Below, one piece after another: positions 17,593 through 25,682 of a DNA stretch of 64,000 nucleotides; within the stretch, counting starts at the first letter, position 1; each line of letters begins with the position of its first letter. Both the position numbers and the translations under genes were made by a program. The notes beneath the pieces are model-generated. The model had not been told where the DNA came from. It did not search any database and saw nothing but the letters and a program-made list of their open reading frames with translations. Source of the DNA: Serratia quinivorans. Its GTDB lineage: Bacteria; Pseudomonadota; Gammaproteobacteria; Enterobacterales; Enterobacteriaceae. Where the stretch lies: positions 62,001 to 126,000 of the forward strand of contig UGYN01000003.1 of assembly GCA_900457075.1 (NCBI GenBank), in the 5' to 3' direction.

Positions 17593-19548
17593 TCACTGTT
17601 GAGGACGATATCCCGAGCGGGGTTTGCTCTGTTCGACATCGGGTTGTTCAGCGGCAGAAGGTGTATGTTGCCCGTCGCCCGTTGAAATAGCCTGAGAATA
17701 CGCGTCATAACCTGCCATCATTCGTTGTTGCGGATCACTCAATGGCAGAGGCTCCTCCCCTCCCTCATTGAACCAACGCACCATAGAACACGCCTGCTGA
17801 ACAAAATCAAATTCACCCTCAAACTTAAGATGCTCCCCACTTTTATTCTCTGCCAATGCCATCCCGCCGGCGATATGCTCACCTTCATTCACGCGATGAT
17901 CACCCACTTCGATCCGCTCACCTTTATCCTGAAGCTCGACAAACCCATCACGCACATACTGTACCGTCCCATCACGTGTAACCTGTGTGGCATAACCTTC
18001 TAATGCAAAGGCCGGTGTATCGTCAGCCACGGCGCACACAATGCTGTTGGTTGATATCGGTCCGGTACGTTGTGTCCGTTTCATGCGATACGCAAATGCA
18101 CGCAGCTGAGCGATGGCGGCTTGATCATGACTCAAGGCCTGCTGCTCAACCCATTCACGGTAAGACAGTCGACGGTTAGCGGGATCGGCTTTGAAGGCCG
18201 CCCGTTCGTCCTTAACCGCGAGACGCAATGCTGCCATGGCTTTCATGCGTTCGACTTCAATAATGTGGTACGTCAATTTCCGCAACAACGGATCGCCAAT
18301 GGCGACTCTTGCTCGCGCCTTCTGCCAGGCAAAACGTTTTGACTCATTCTGGTAGCGTCGTTTGACGACACTTGCATCTAACTTTGGTCGTTTCCAGGCG
18401 TGTTTATACGCCTGGTAACGTGCTTTCAAATCTGTACGAGCATCTGCTCTCGCCAGACGGCGCTCGAGCCGGGCTGTCAAATCACGCGCATGCAATGTTG
18501 GCTCATACCGGAACTCATGCACAATGGCATCAGTCGCTGTCGTAGTGTGATCTTTAGTATAGGTACCCACATTTTCCAGGGGCTGGAACTGACCCAGATC
18601 TTTCTCCAGACAACCCAGCGTAAGGTCAGGATGAACGCTACTTGCCCTCACCGGAGGAAGCTCAGGATTGTCGATAGAATAGATGGCCAGCCCTTTCCCT
18701 TTCGGTTTCAACGCTAACCCGGCATTAACCAAAATGCGGTGAACATCCTTCCACATCAGATTAGGATCGGCCATAGCCTCATCAATTTTAAACCCACATT
18801 CAGTGACGGCGTAGGTATGGAGGCTTTCAACATCGGCGTAATACTCCAGTGCCTTGGCACCAGAGGGAGTCAGACTTTTCTCGCGTTTGGATCGAACAAT
18901 TTCGCCCTGCTCGTTAACTGCAAAGAACCCGTTCGTCGGTGTCCAGTTGTACTTGAGTTCTAGTTCACGTGCCGCTTGCTGCAGACGTATGCGAGTGAAA
19001 GAATCATCGGCTGCTTTATAAGTCTCAGGGTGAATACGGTTGGCAGCAACGTGGCAATGGATGTTGTTCGTATCGGTATGGATCGCCGCGACGTACTGGT
19101 GTTCTGACATTCCCAGTGCCGATAAACTGTGACGAACACTATCAAAGATGTGTTCCGTTGACGGGTTATCTGTTTCTGGCCATGACAGGAAATAATGCAG
19201 CACGGGATCCTTGCAACGCGTGTTCTGCAGTGCGACTGCATTCATCTCGACCGATGCAGTCGTGATGTTGAAGCAGTTCGTCTCACACATGACGCCATCA
19301 AACATCACCTGGGTATGACCGTGAGGATCAGCATGCATGATTTGCTGCAAGTCCGCATCGCCATTACGACTGATGTAATCAACGAGGTGGTTAAAGATAG
19401 CGTCTTTCGAACGAGGGCGTCGCCAGCCTGGGTGCTCGGGTTCCAGTGGAGTGTTGGGTTTATCTTCGTCGCGGACAACGGTATAGGCGACCAGCTGTAA
19501 GAAGCTGCTCTTGCCATCACGCCGTTTTTCCGGGATTCGAATAATCAT
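17593..19548 (-). CDS. MOBP relaxase (NikB/TraI type)
   Basis: A 651-residue relaxase that would nick oriT, stay bound to the 5' end and pilot the strand. Motif III, H157-x-D159-x2-N162-x-H164-x-H166, is intact, and the N-terminal AYTVV region supplies the motif I tyrosine typical of MOBP. It is shorter than the roughly 900-residue NikB of IncI1 and close to the TraI size of IncL/M plasmids (recalled, not measured). The C-terminus is charged and helical. It lies 10 bp downstream of nikA in the same operon. Confidence 0.9.
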   Translation of the reverse strand: MIIRIPEKRRDGKSSFLQLVAYTVVRDEDKPNTPLEPEHPGWRRPRSKDAIFNHLVDYISRNGDADLQQIMHADPHGHTQVMFDGVMCETNCFNITTASVEMNAVALQNTRCKDPVLHYFLSWPETDNPSTEHIFDSVRHSLSALGMSEHQYVAAIHTDTNNIHCHVAANRIHPETYKAADDSFTRIRLQQAARELELKYNWTPTNGFFAVNEQGEIVRSKREKSLTPSGAKALEYYADVESLHTYAVTECGFKIDEAMADPNLMWKDVHRILVNAGLALKPKGKGLAIYSIDNPELPPVRASSVHPDLTLGCLEKDLGQFQPLENVGTYTKDHTTTATDAIVHEFRYEPTLHARDLTARLERRLARADARTDLKARYQAYKHAWKRPKLDASVVKRRYQNESKRFAWQKARARVAIGDPLLRKLTYHIIEVERMKAMAALRLAVKDERAAFKADPANRRLSYREWVEQQALSHDQAAIAQLRAFAYRMKRTQRTGPISTNSIVCAVADDTPAFALEGYATQVTRDGTVQYVRDGFVELQDKGERIEVGDHRVNEGEHIAGGMALAENKSGEHLKFEGEFDFVQQACSMVRWFNEGGEEPLPLSDPQQRMMAGYDAYSQAISTGDGQHTPSAAEQPDVEQSKPRSGYRPQQ

Positions 19549-19558
19549 GCTGTCAAAC

Positions 19559-19864
19559 TCACTCCATACCCACTTTTAATATTGCCTTCTGAATCGCCAT
19601 CAACACATCAGAATACTCTTTACTCATCACCCCGCCGCCCTCTTTAAACAAGTGCTTTTGCAAGCCACCAAGACGCCGGAGCTCCATAATCAGCTCTGTA
19701 TCACACTTGGCCTCTATACGACGACCGAGCGCGCTACGAAGCATGAAGGCACCTATGCTGAGGCCTGCAGCGTCAGCCTTCTTCATGACGGCATCTTTAT
19801 CTTCGGGAAAACAACGAATGCTGGGAAGCAGGGCTGTTCTGTTCCGGCTTTCGCTTTTACTCAT
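19559..19864 (-). CDS. nikA: NikA/MobC-like relaxosome accessory protein
   Basis: A 101-residue protein with a short basic N-terminus followed by a ribbon-helix-helix-like segment, then the ALGRRIE and LRRLGGLQKHLF segments typical of NikA/MobC accessory factors. Such proteins bind the oriT repeats and load the relaxase. It is immediately upstream of the relaxase gene, with the oriT-like region 40 bp upstream of its ATG. Confidence 0.85.
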   Translation of the reverse strand: MSKSESRNRTALLPSIRCFPEDKDAVMKKADAAGLSIGAFMLRSALGRRIEAKCDTELIMELRRLGGLQKHLFKEGGGVMSKEYSDVLMAIQKAILKVGME

Positions 19865-19904
19865 GGTGAGTTTTCCCTTCTAGTCTCGTCAGAAAACAGT
19901 CTCG

Positions 19905-19985
19905 TGGGGTGTCGGGGCTCTGCCCTGACCCAGCGTTTTGTTGAACCGACTGCGTGCAGGCGGTGCTACAAAACACATCTGGTCC
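19905..19985. other. Probable oriT
   Basis: Two inverted repeats are present. The first is GTCGGGGC (19911-19918) with GCCCTGAC (19922-19929), one G.T mismatch and a 3-nt loop, a pattern seen in I-, P- and ColE1-type origins of transfer. The second is GTTTTGT (19935-19941) with ACAAAAC (19968-19974). The region sits between nikA and a divergent accessory gene. CATCTGG at 19976 resembles the IncP/IncI nick core, but the nick position is a guess. Confidence 0.7.
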
Positions 19986-20064
19986 CGTCTTTGAAACCGG
20001 ATATCTGTATTATGGCTGATGTCGCCTGTTTTGTCATTACACCATGGGAGAACTTTTTCTGGAG

Positions 20065-20092
20065 TTGTGCTCGTTGAAGGCATTCGTATACT
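20065..20092 (+). promoter_or_regulatory. Possible promoter for the oriT accessory gene
   Basis: TTGTGC (-35), a 16-bp spacer and TATACT (-10) lie about 40 bp before the ATG at 20133. The hexamers are good but unproven. Confidence 0.4.
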
Positions 20093-20132
20093 ATTGTCGT
20101 TATTGAGATTAATGAGAATGGAGACCTTGAAC

Positions 20133-20474
20133 ATGGCAGCAAAAAATCAGTACAGCTCAGAGCAATTAGAATTGGCTAAAGTTCAGCTTGATGAGCTTCC
20201 AGATTTGAGCAAAGAAAGACTCACTGGAAAAGAAATTCTGGAAGGATTGAAAGACAAAATCATTGTATTGGCTACGCAAAAAGGGTACACCGCTAAGGAC
20301 ATTAAATCCGCCCTGGAAGCATGCGAGATCACAGTCAGTGAACGTTCCATTCAGGACATTATAAAAAGCACAGTTTCCTCGAAGAGAAGAACAGCAACAC
20401 CACGTAAGTTGAAAACGATAAATAATGCACAACCTGATTCAGTTAAGAGTGGTAACTCGGCGGCACAAAACTAA
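20133..20474 (+). CDS. Putative oriT-binding mobilisation accessory protein
   Basis: A 113-residue basic protein, divergent from nikA across oriT. It contains a segment of the form LTGKEILEGLKDKI, then LATQKGYTAKDIKSALEACEITVSER. This resembles the small helix-turn-helix proteins beside oriT in MOBP plasmids (TraK/MobC-like accessory). The ATG at 20133 has GGAG 9 bp upstream; ATGs at 20112 and 20118 are alternatives. The family call is from pattern and position. Confidence 0.6.
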   Translation: MAAKNQYSSEQLELAKVQLDELPDLSKERLTGKEILEGLKDKIIVLATQKGYTAKDIKSALEACEITVSERSIQDIIKSTVSSKRRTATPRKLKTINNAQPDSVKSGNSAAQN

Positions 20475-20605
20475 AAATTATCTGGTTACGATTCAATATC
20501 GTGACCAGATGAAAGGTAAAATGTATGCACAAAGATGGATTTAGCTGAGATGTGTACAGCATTCTCCTTTAGCACTCGATGTGCTTAAGGAGAATAAGAG
20601 GATTT

Positions 20606-20917
20606 TCACCAGTAATACGTGGGCATCTCATCTATTGTATCCCCATCAGCATCAAACTGAATCATGTTCAAATCGTGCTTGAGTATCATCGAATAGACAA
20701 ACTTTCTAAATTCCTTTGACAATCCTAACGCTTTCAATCGCAAAGCGATGTATCGGTATCCCCACAGGTCAATAACAAACCCATACTCATATTCCATTAT
20801 CCAGTTGTATTTCTCAGTCGTGCAATTTGCTATCAACCCCAGAGTCGCATTGTCTTCAAGCGTCATGTGTGTTGTGCTGCACACTAAACACCGCTTTATC
20901 TCGACTGTTTTTCTCAT
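20606..20917 (-). CDS. DUF5983-like leading-region protein
   Basis: A 103-residue protein. The N-terminal CSTTHMT, central IMEYEYGFVIDL and C-terminal FDADGDTIDEMPTYYW blocks match the layout I know for the DUF5983 family, small proteins of unknown function on plasmids and genomic islands. It lies 47 bp downstream of the DUF932 gene on the same strand and is probably co-transcribed. It is the first leading-region gene after oriT. Confidence 0.65.
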   Translation of the reverse strand: MRKTVEIKRCLVCSTTHMTLEDNATLGLIANCTTEKYNWIMEYEYGFVIDLWGYRYIALRLKALGLSKEFRKFVYSMILKHDLNMIQFDADGDTIDEMPTYYW

Positions 20918-20964
20918 ACAAAAATCCTTATGGGCGGCAGACTACTGCCGCCTGTTTATAATTA

Positions 20965-21783
20965 TTATTTCAATGCTTTCATCGCTTCGGCCATTTTCCA
21001 CAATGCATTATTGAGCTTAATATCACCTGTAATGCCATTCACGGCACGCGTTCTGCTACGTTTCCCTTTCGCAGTTCGACCATCAATCCCCCCCTTGATC
21101 ATGTTCTCCTGGACACGTTGATAGGTTGTCCATAAGTCCGGGTTATTGTCCTCTCTGCGCCTTGCCTGCAACACTTGCTCTGCGGAAATGGGTTGATGTG
21201 TGTCGAAATATTTGTAACCCAATGCAGCATCTGCGTAGAGCATTTGCTCATCACGATTTAACGTTATGGATTTCATCTCTTCACGTGATTCCGTCAATTT
21301 ATCGAACAAGCCAAGCACCTCATAAGCCCCGTCAATAACTTGCCCAACCACGTCCCCCTTGTGAGGTACACGAACCTCACCGAACGTATCACCGCACACC
21401 AAACCGTTATTGCACACGAAACGGAAAACACCTGGGATCATCTGGTAACTGCTGCTGCCGTCATGACTGTTTAGCAAAATAATTTCCGGAACTTCATCAT
21501 GTTGACCGAAGCCATTACGGCGCAGGCGCAGCATATGGCGTGTATGCCCTCTCTTGCCTTCATCACGAACTTTAGTCTGACAGGCGTAAAACGGTTGGAA
21601 CCCTTCGTCCCGGAGTTTATCCAACAGGCTGATCGTTGGAATGTAGGTATAACGCTCACTACGGGAGGCATGTTTCTCCTCAGAAAAAACGCTGGGGACA
21701 AATGTTGCCAACTCGTCGTTGGTCAGCGGGCGATCTTTACGGATGACATTGGCGCTGCGGAAACCTGAATATAATCTTTGCAT
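20965..21783 (-). CDS. DUF932 family leading-region protein
   Basis: A 272-residue protein with the DUF932 pattern (SxRYxxIPT, then GFQPFYACQTKVRD, MLRLRR, and FRFVCNNGLVCG). Members are common in plasmid leading regions and phages; biochemistry is not settled. The ATG at 21783 follows GGGAGAATTAAA. A longer open frame runs upstream into the structured repeat and is rejected as a start. The gene begins directly at the end of structured repeat copy 1. Confidence 0.85.
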   Translation of the reverse strand: MQRLYSGFRSANVIRKDRPLTNDELATFVPSVFSEEKHASRSERYTYIPTISLLDKLRDEGFQPFYACQTKVRDEGKRGHTRHMLRLRRNGFGQHDEVPEIILLNSHDGSSSYQMIPGVFRFVCNNGLVCGDTFGEVRVPHKGDVVGQVIDGAYEVLGLFDKLTESREEMKSITLNRDEQMLYADAALGYKYFDTHQPISAEQVLQARRREDNNPDLWTTYQRVQENMIKGGIDGRTAKGKRSRTRAVNGITGDIKLNNALWKMAEAMKALK

Positions 21784-21789
21784 TTTAAT

Positions 21790-22215
21790 TCTCCCAAACC
21801 CTGTTTCTGGTGTTACTCCCCTTTCCGGCGTTGCCGGGCGCGGAGCGTCTTGTGCTGTGACATTGAGACCGGCCGGGGTACAAGACGAAACCGCAAGGGC
21901 ACCACCGCAAGCCGCATGCGCAAGCGAATGACTGAAAGGAAAGAGTGCGAACGGGTGAGGATGGCGGCGCAAGCGAACCCTTGTGGGGTCGACGCCCCGG
22001 CTCAGCGTCTGTCACGGCAAAAGACACTCTGAGCCATGCCTGTTGGCAGGGAGTGGCACCGAAACCACTCACCTGGTGAAGCCAGGTTGCCTTAGTGTTG
22101 CCGCAATTTGCGGTAACAGTGAAAGCGGCGCCAGCGAATAGCTGGCTGCAAGCGGGGGCTTAATCGGGTGGTGCCGGCTCAATACCGGCAGCGCCCGACT
22201 CCGGGAAAATAGATT
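21790..22215. repeat. Structured leading-region repeat, copy 1
   Basis: GC-rich element upstream of the DUF932 gene. The core pairs GCCGGGG with CCCCGGC and CAAGGG with CCCTTG around the shared GTGCGAACGGGTGAGGA block. A distal part has hairpins with GCCAGC/GCTGGC stems and the shared CAGTGAAAGCGGCGC box. It aligns in layout with six other copies in 20-35 kb, always upstream of a leftward gene. The proposed role is a promoter active in incoming single-stranded DNA (inference). Confidence 0.75.
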
Positions 22216-22248
22216 CAAATTGCCGCCCCGAGAGACGGCACACTAAAG

Positions 22249-22398
22249 CTAACAGGTATATCCGCGCTGAATTTCCAGATAGCGCAGCAACTGCGCCCAC
22301 TCAAACACTTTTAAAGCGGGGACGCGTGCCGGTTTTCTCGCCTTACGTTGTTGCAAGATGTAGCGCCCGATCGTTTCGATATAATCATCAATAATCAT
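22249..22398 (-). CDS. Small 49-residue basic protein
   Basis: An ORF of 49 codons with a strong ribosome site (GGAGAG, 6 bp before ATG at 22398). The product is basic (RKARKPAR) with aromatic residues, has no membrane segment, and is not recognised. It lies 59 bp downstream of the 150-residue gene on the same strand and would share its transcript. Confidence 0.55.
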   Translation of the reverse strand: MIIDDYIETIGRYILQQRKARKPARVPALKVFEWAQLLRYLEIQRGYTC

Positions 22399-22457
22399 TT
22401 TTTGCTCTCCGTGATAAATGACATCCCGCAGCGTTTAACTGCGGGAAACGATAGGTT

Positions 22458-22910
22458 TTAAGCCGCTACCTGCGCCGGTTCTGCCTGACGAAAAGCACTC
22501 ACCCGCGTCACGATCTGGCTGTGTGGCAGCGTGACATGATCGCGCAGTTTGAAATGCTCATCCCCGAGCTGTACGTAAATGTCAGTGATGTTACCGCTGT
22601 ACATTTCCATTATTTTGAAGGACGAATAACCCGCGCTAAATTGCCAATCCAGCGGCGGCAACATTTCCAGCTTTTCCCTGTATTCGTCTTTGCAGATGCG
22701 CTGAACCGGCAATTTTGCCGCGTCATTCATCGCGCACAAGGCTGCTTCAAACGTCACCAGTTCGCACGCAGGCTTGACCTGTTGCAACTGCGCCAATGTT
22801 TGACCGGCTGACGTGACATATTCCCCATCCAGCCAAATAGCCACACCAACCGGCCACATTGTCCCAGGCACATAAAAAACCATTTGCTGTTGTTGTTCGT
22901 TCGTTGACAT
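22458..22910 (-). CDS. Unknown leading-region protein, 150 residues
   Basis: A soluble acidic protein with a Gln-rich N-terminus (NEQQQQM) and no signal peptide. GGGAGTGG lies 2 bp before the ATG at 22910. It starts just below structured repeat copy 2, like the other leading-region genes. I recognise no domain. By location it could be an early-expressed establishment or anti-defence factor, but nothing in the sequence proves it. Confidence 0.65.
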   Translation of the reverse strand: MSTNEQQQQMVFYVPGTMWPVGVAIWLDGEYVTSAGQTLAQLQQVKPACELVTFEAALCAMNDAAKLPVQRICKDEYREKLEMLPPLDWQFSAGYSSFKIMEMYSGNITDIYVQLGDEHFKLRDHVTLPHSQIVTRVSAFRQAEPAQVAA

Positions 22911-22939
22911 AACCACTCCCGTTAGTCAGTGCATCAGAA

Positions 22940-23440
22940 GCCGCGGCGGCTTCTTTCTGGTGTATACCCCTTTTGGCTTTTTGCCGGCGCGGGGTGACTG
23001 GCGCCGTGACAACTTGACCGGGACGGGGTATCAGCTGACGACGCAAGGGCGGGACCGCAAGCCGCATGCGCAAGCGAACGACCAACGGGAGGGAGTGCGA
23101 ACGGGTGAGGATACCGGCGAAGCGTACCCTTGTGACGGCGGCGCCCCGGCCCAGGGTCAGTCACGGGGACGGACGCCTTGCGCGTAACCAGGACTAAAGG
23201 GGGGACACCAGAAAGGGCCAGGCCTTTAGCCTGGTATCCTTAGCGCCCGGCCGCATAAGCGGTCGGGCAGTGAAAGCGGCGCAGGCGACAGCCTGCTGCA
23301 AGCGATGGGTGCATTGGTTCCTATCGGCTCAACGCCGAAAGGAACCAACAGGGCGCCACAATACGGACAGGAAAGGGGCCAACGAAAAAAGGAAATACCC
23401 GGCTGGACGAATGGGAACAGAAACGGCGCCACAGGCGCCG
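22940..23440. repeat. Structured leading-region repeat, copy 2
   Basis: Nearly identical over about 240 bp to copy 6 (33300-33720). The long stem pairs TGACC-GGG-CGGGG with CCCCGG-CCC-GGTCA, and CAAGGG with CCCTTG. Distal hairpins include GCCCGGCCGC/GCGGTCGGGC (loop ATAA), GCAGGC/GCCTGC and TTGGTTCC/GGAACCAA. It precedes the 22458-22910 gene. Confidence 0.8.
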
Positions 23441-23500
23441 TCTCACGATGTCAGTCGTTAGGGGTTGGTCAGACAGGTCACCAGAAACCCGTCCTCCCCA

Positions 23501-23944
23501 TCAGATAAACAAATCAGCAGGGACATCAAAACGCGTCGCCAGCGCCTTAATGTGCTGCACAGTCAACGCACGGCGACCACTGAGAATGTTGCTGACATTG
23601 CTTTTAGACCCCAATTCATCTTCCAGATCGGCCGCTTTCAAACCCTGCTGATCCATCAGGGTACGCAACGCGGCGACCCCGGTAGGGATCTCCGCAAAGC
23701 GGCGGTTAAACGCCTCAAATTCCGGGGCGCTGTTTTCATACTCTGTAATTTTGGCCGCAAGCGGTTCAAAAAGCGGGTTGCTCAGCTCGTCGCGATCGAC
23801 AAGATACTCAATCAGCTCAAGCGCTTTTTTGTATTCAGCCTCGCTTTTATCGCCCGTCATCAGAGGAATGCATTTCACCGCGTTGGCAAATGTCGCGATC
23901 ATGCCTTCGGCACTGGCGGCGTCGATATGAGTGGCAACAGTCAT
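23501..23944 (-). CDS. higA: HigA antitoxin
   Basis: A 147-residue protein with a C-terminal XRE-type helix-turn-helix (about residues 90-140: LRTLMDQQGLKAADLEDELG, then SNVSNILSGRRALT). This is the layout of HigA antitoxins that bind DNA and neutralise the HigB RNase. Its start overlaps the higB stop by 4 bp, and toxin-first order is the hallmark of higBA. A degraded copy of the same locus lies near 39.5 kb. Confidence 0.9.
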   Translation of the reverse strand: MTVATHIDAASAEGMIATFANAVKCIPLMTGDKSEAEYKKALELIEYLVDRDELSNPLFEPLAAKITEYENSAPEFEAFNRRFAEIPTGVAALRTLMDQQGLKAADLEDELGSKSNVSNILSGRRALTVQHIKALATRFDVPADLFI

Positions 23945-24252
23945 TCTTTATGCTCCCTATAATACTTGGTTAACTTGTCGTATTCGGCATGAGTCGCAAT
24001 GTGCTTAACAAAAACCTTTTGCTTTTCAAAGTCAATGAAGGCCATAAGCCGCAACGTATTGCCGGACACATCGATAACCCACCACTTTTTACGGTACTTG
24101 AAGTTATCCAGTGACGGGATCGCTCTTTTCATTTCATCCGGGCTGTTGAAGGTCTTTTTTTCCAGAACCCGCATCAAATCCAGAAGCGCCAATGCGCTAT
24201 TAGGGTATTTTCCGGCAGCCTCGTTAAACGGCTGTCTGCTAATTACATGCAC
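23941..24252 (-). CDS. higB: HigB toxin (RelE-like mRNA interferase)
   Basis: A 103-residue protein with MHVISRQPFNEAA at the start, KYRKKWWVIDVSGNTLRL in the middle and KVFVKHIATHAEYDK near the end, all typical of HigB ribosome-dependent RNases. The start is GTG at 24252, with AGAGGGAT upstream; it gives the conserved N-terminus. It is transcribed first, with higA overlapping by 4 bp. Confidence 0.9.
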   Translation of the reverse strand: MHVISRQPFNEAAGKYPNSALALLDLMRVLEKKTFNSPDEMKRAIPSLDNFKYRKKWWVIDVSGNTLRLMAFIDFEKQKVFVKHIATHAEYDKLTKYYREHKE

Positions 24253-24270
24253 TGCAGATCCCTCTACCCT

Positions 24271-24325
24271 GTTTTCATCTTGAAAACATTGTACTCTCCA
24301 ACCGTATTGTTTTCAAGTTGAAAAC
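24271..24325 (-). promoter_or_regulatory. higBA promoter with twin operators
   Basis: Two palindromes of the form GTTTTCA-N3-TTGAAAAC lie at 24271-24287 and 24309-24325. Between and inside them, on the minus strand, are TTGAAA (-35, 24311-24316), a 17-bp spacer and TACAAT (-10, 24288-24293). Binding of HigA to either palindrome would block RNA polymerase, so autoregulation is expected. Confidence 0.85.
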
Positions 24326-24367
24326 TATCATTTTGCCTCATTGAGCACGCATTTCAAGCCGCTTCCC

Positions 24368-25102
24368 TCATAGTTTTCGTGCCAGTTTATTCCGGATAAG
24401 CAAGGCGTTGAACATCCGCTCGGCCTCGGTCAAATCCCCTTCCCCCCCCCGCAGCCTTTCCATCACAGTCCAAAGAGCGTCGTTCTTGTAGTGCGAAAGT
24501 TGACTGGCTGCAATGCACGGAAACCGCTCGAACCAAGCAAAAAATCCCTCGCTAAGATCGTCTTCGTAAATATCTTGTTTACTCCAGTACGCGTACCACG
24601 CCCCAACCGTCGACGGGGTGGCAAATGCCAGCTCAACTTCGGCCTGCGCCAGCAGGGTCTGATAGCGCCGCCGCTTTTGCTGTTCTTCCCGTGACCGCTT
24701 CCGCTCTCTGCGCTCGTACTGCATATCCCACTTGCGCTCGCGCCGCTCATGGCAAAGTTCGACATAGGCCGGGAACAGTGTTGCTACAACGTCACCAGAC
24801 AGCGGCAGCGGGCTATATTGGCCTCCGCTTTCGATCAGCCTGTCCAGTGCCTTAATGTATTGCGCAATGGACGCCCCGCCCCGCTCATCCGGGGAGTAAT
24901 TTGACGATAACAGACGGATGTCGTTCGCTAAAATATGCCCCCGCCCGTTGTTCAACACTTTGAAAAATGCCTTGGCATACGGAAATTCTGCGATCCGCTT
25001 CCCCTGTTCTTTCTTACGTTCGACCAGCACCACCGCATGAATGGCAGCTTGCTGATACTCGTTAACCGGTACCAGTGCGCGATTGTTCGGGATCATACGC
25101 AA
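24368..25102 (-). CDS. psiA: PsiA-like plasmid SOS-inhibition protein A
   Basis: A 244-residue protein with the PsiA pattern ALVPVNEYQQAAIHAV, then RIAEFPYAKAFFKVLN near residue 40 and QTLLAQAEVELAFATP near residue 150. The central part is rich in Arg/Glu and probably a coiled helix. PsiA is encoded with PsiB in F- and I-type leading regions; its own role is less clear than PsiB's. It overlaps psiB by 10 bp, as expected for a coupled pair. Confidence 0.85.
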   Translation of the reverse strand: MRMIPNNRALVPVNEYQQAAIHAVVLVERKKEQGKRIAEFPYAKAFFKVLNNGRGHILANDIRLLSSNYSPDERGGASIAQYIKALDRLIESGGQYSPLPLSGDVVATLFPAYVELCHERRERKWDMQYERRERKRSREEQQKRRRYQTLLAQAEVELAFATPSTVGAWYAYWSKQDIYEDDLSEGFFAWFERFPCIAASQLSHYKNDALWTVMERLRGGEGDLTEAERMFNALLIRNKLARKL

Positions 25103-25557
25103 AACCCTCCCATTCGCAGCGCAACCGCCAGTTTCTCGGGCAAGGTGAAACCGTGCCGGTAATATTCGCCGACGTTTCGCAGTAGCCGGTTAATACTCTC
25201 CGGATCAAAATTGTCGGCGGTATGTAACCAGGCGACGTCGTTGCCCTGGTTCGCAGCTGACGGTGCTCCCTGGTACGGTAACACCGCTGACCAGCCCGGA
25301 ACATCCGCCCCGGCACTGCACAGATAAATCGCGGTCAAATCATCACCCTTCGGGCTTATCCGGCAGACAACCGGCACCTGCCCACAAAACTCGGACACCT
25401 CCTCCGCGTTCGCTATCCAACCCGGGGGCAGCGCCAAACTACCCAGCACCGCATTGTTCAACTTCCGCCGCCACTCCCTGCCACGATCGCGGTACTCCTC
25501 CAGTTCGGTAGCGCTCATCCCGGTTAACTGCTCAAGGCTCAATCTTTGATTTTTCAT
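25093..25557 (-). CDS. psiB: PsiB-like SOS-inhibition protein B
   Basis: A 154-residue protein whose pattern (YRDRGREWRRKLNNAV, then PPGWIANAEEVSEFCG and PVVCRISP, then LCSAGAD) matches PsiB. In F, PsiB binds RecA and prevents SOS induction when single-stranded plasmid DNA enters a recipient. It lies downstream of the ParB-like gene and upstream of psiA on the same strand, the typical leading-region order. The C-terminal half is more divergent than the first half. Confidence 0.85.
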   Translation of the reverse strand: MKNQRLSLEQLTGMSATELEEYRDRGREWRRKLNNAVLGSLALPPGWIANAEEVSEFCGQVPVVCRISPKGDDLTAIYLCSAGADVPGWSAVLPYQGAPSAANQGNDVAWLHTADNFDPESINRLLRNVGEYYRHGFTLPEKLAVALRMGGFCV

Positions 25558-25682
25558 GGTCTTGTTCTGCCGCCTTCTCGGCGGCAGATCCCTGTCAGTT
25601 AGGCGGCGTCGCGGAGGTCAGCGGCAGTATCGGTGTGGCTGGTCGTGCAGGTATCTACATCACCGGTGCTCTCCAGCTCGGT

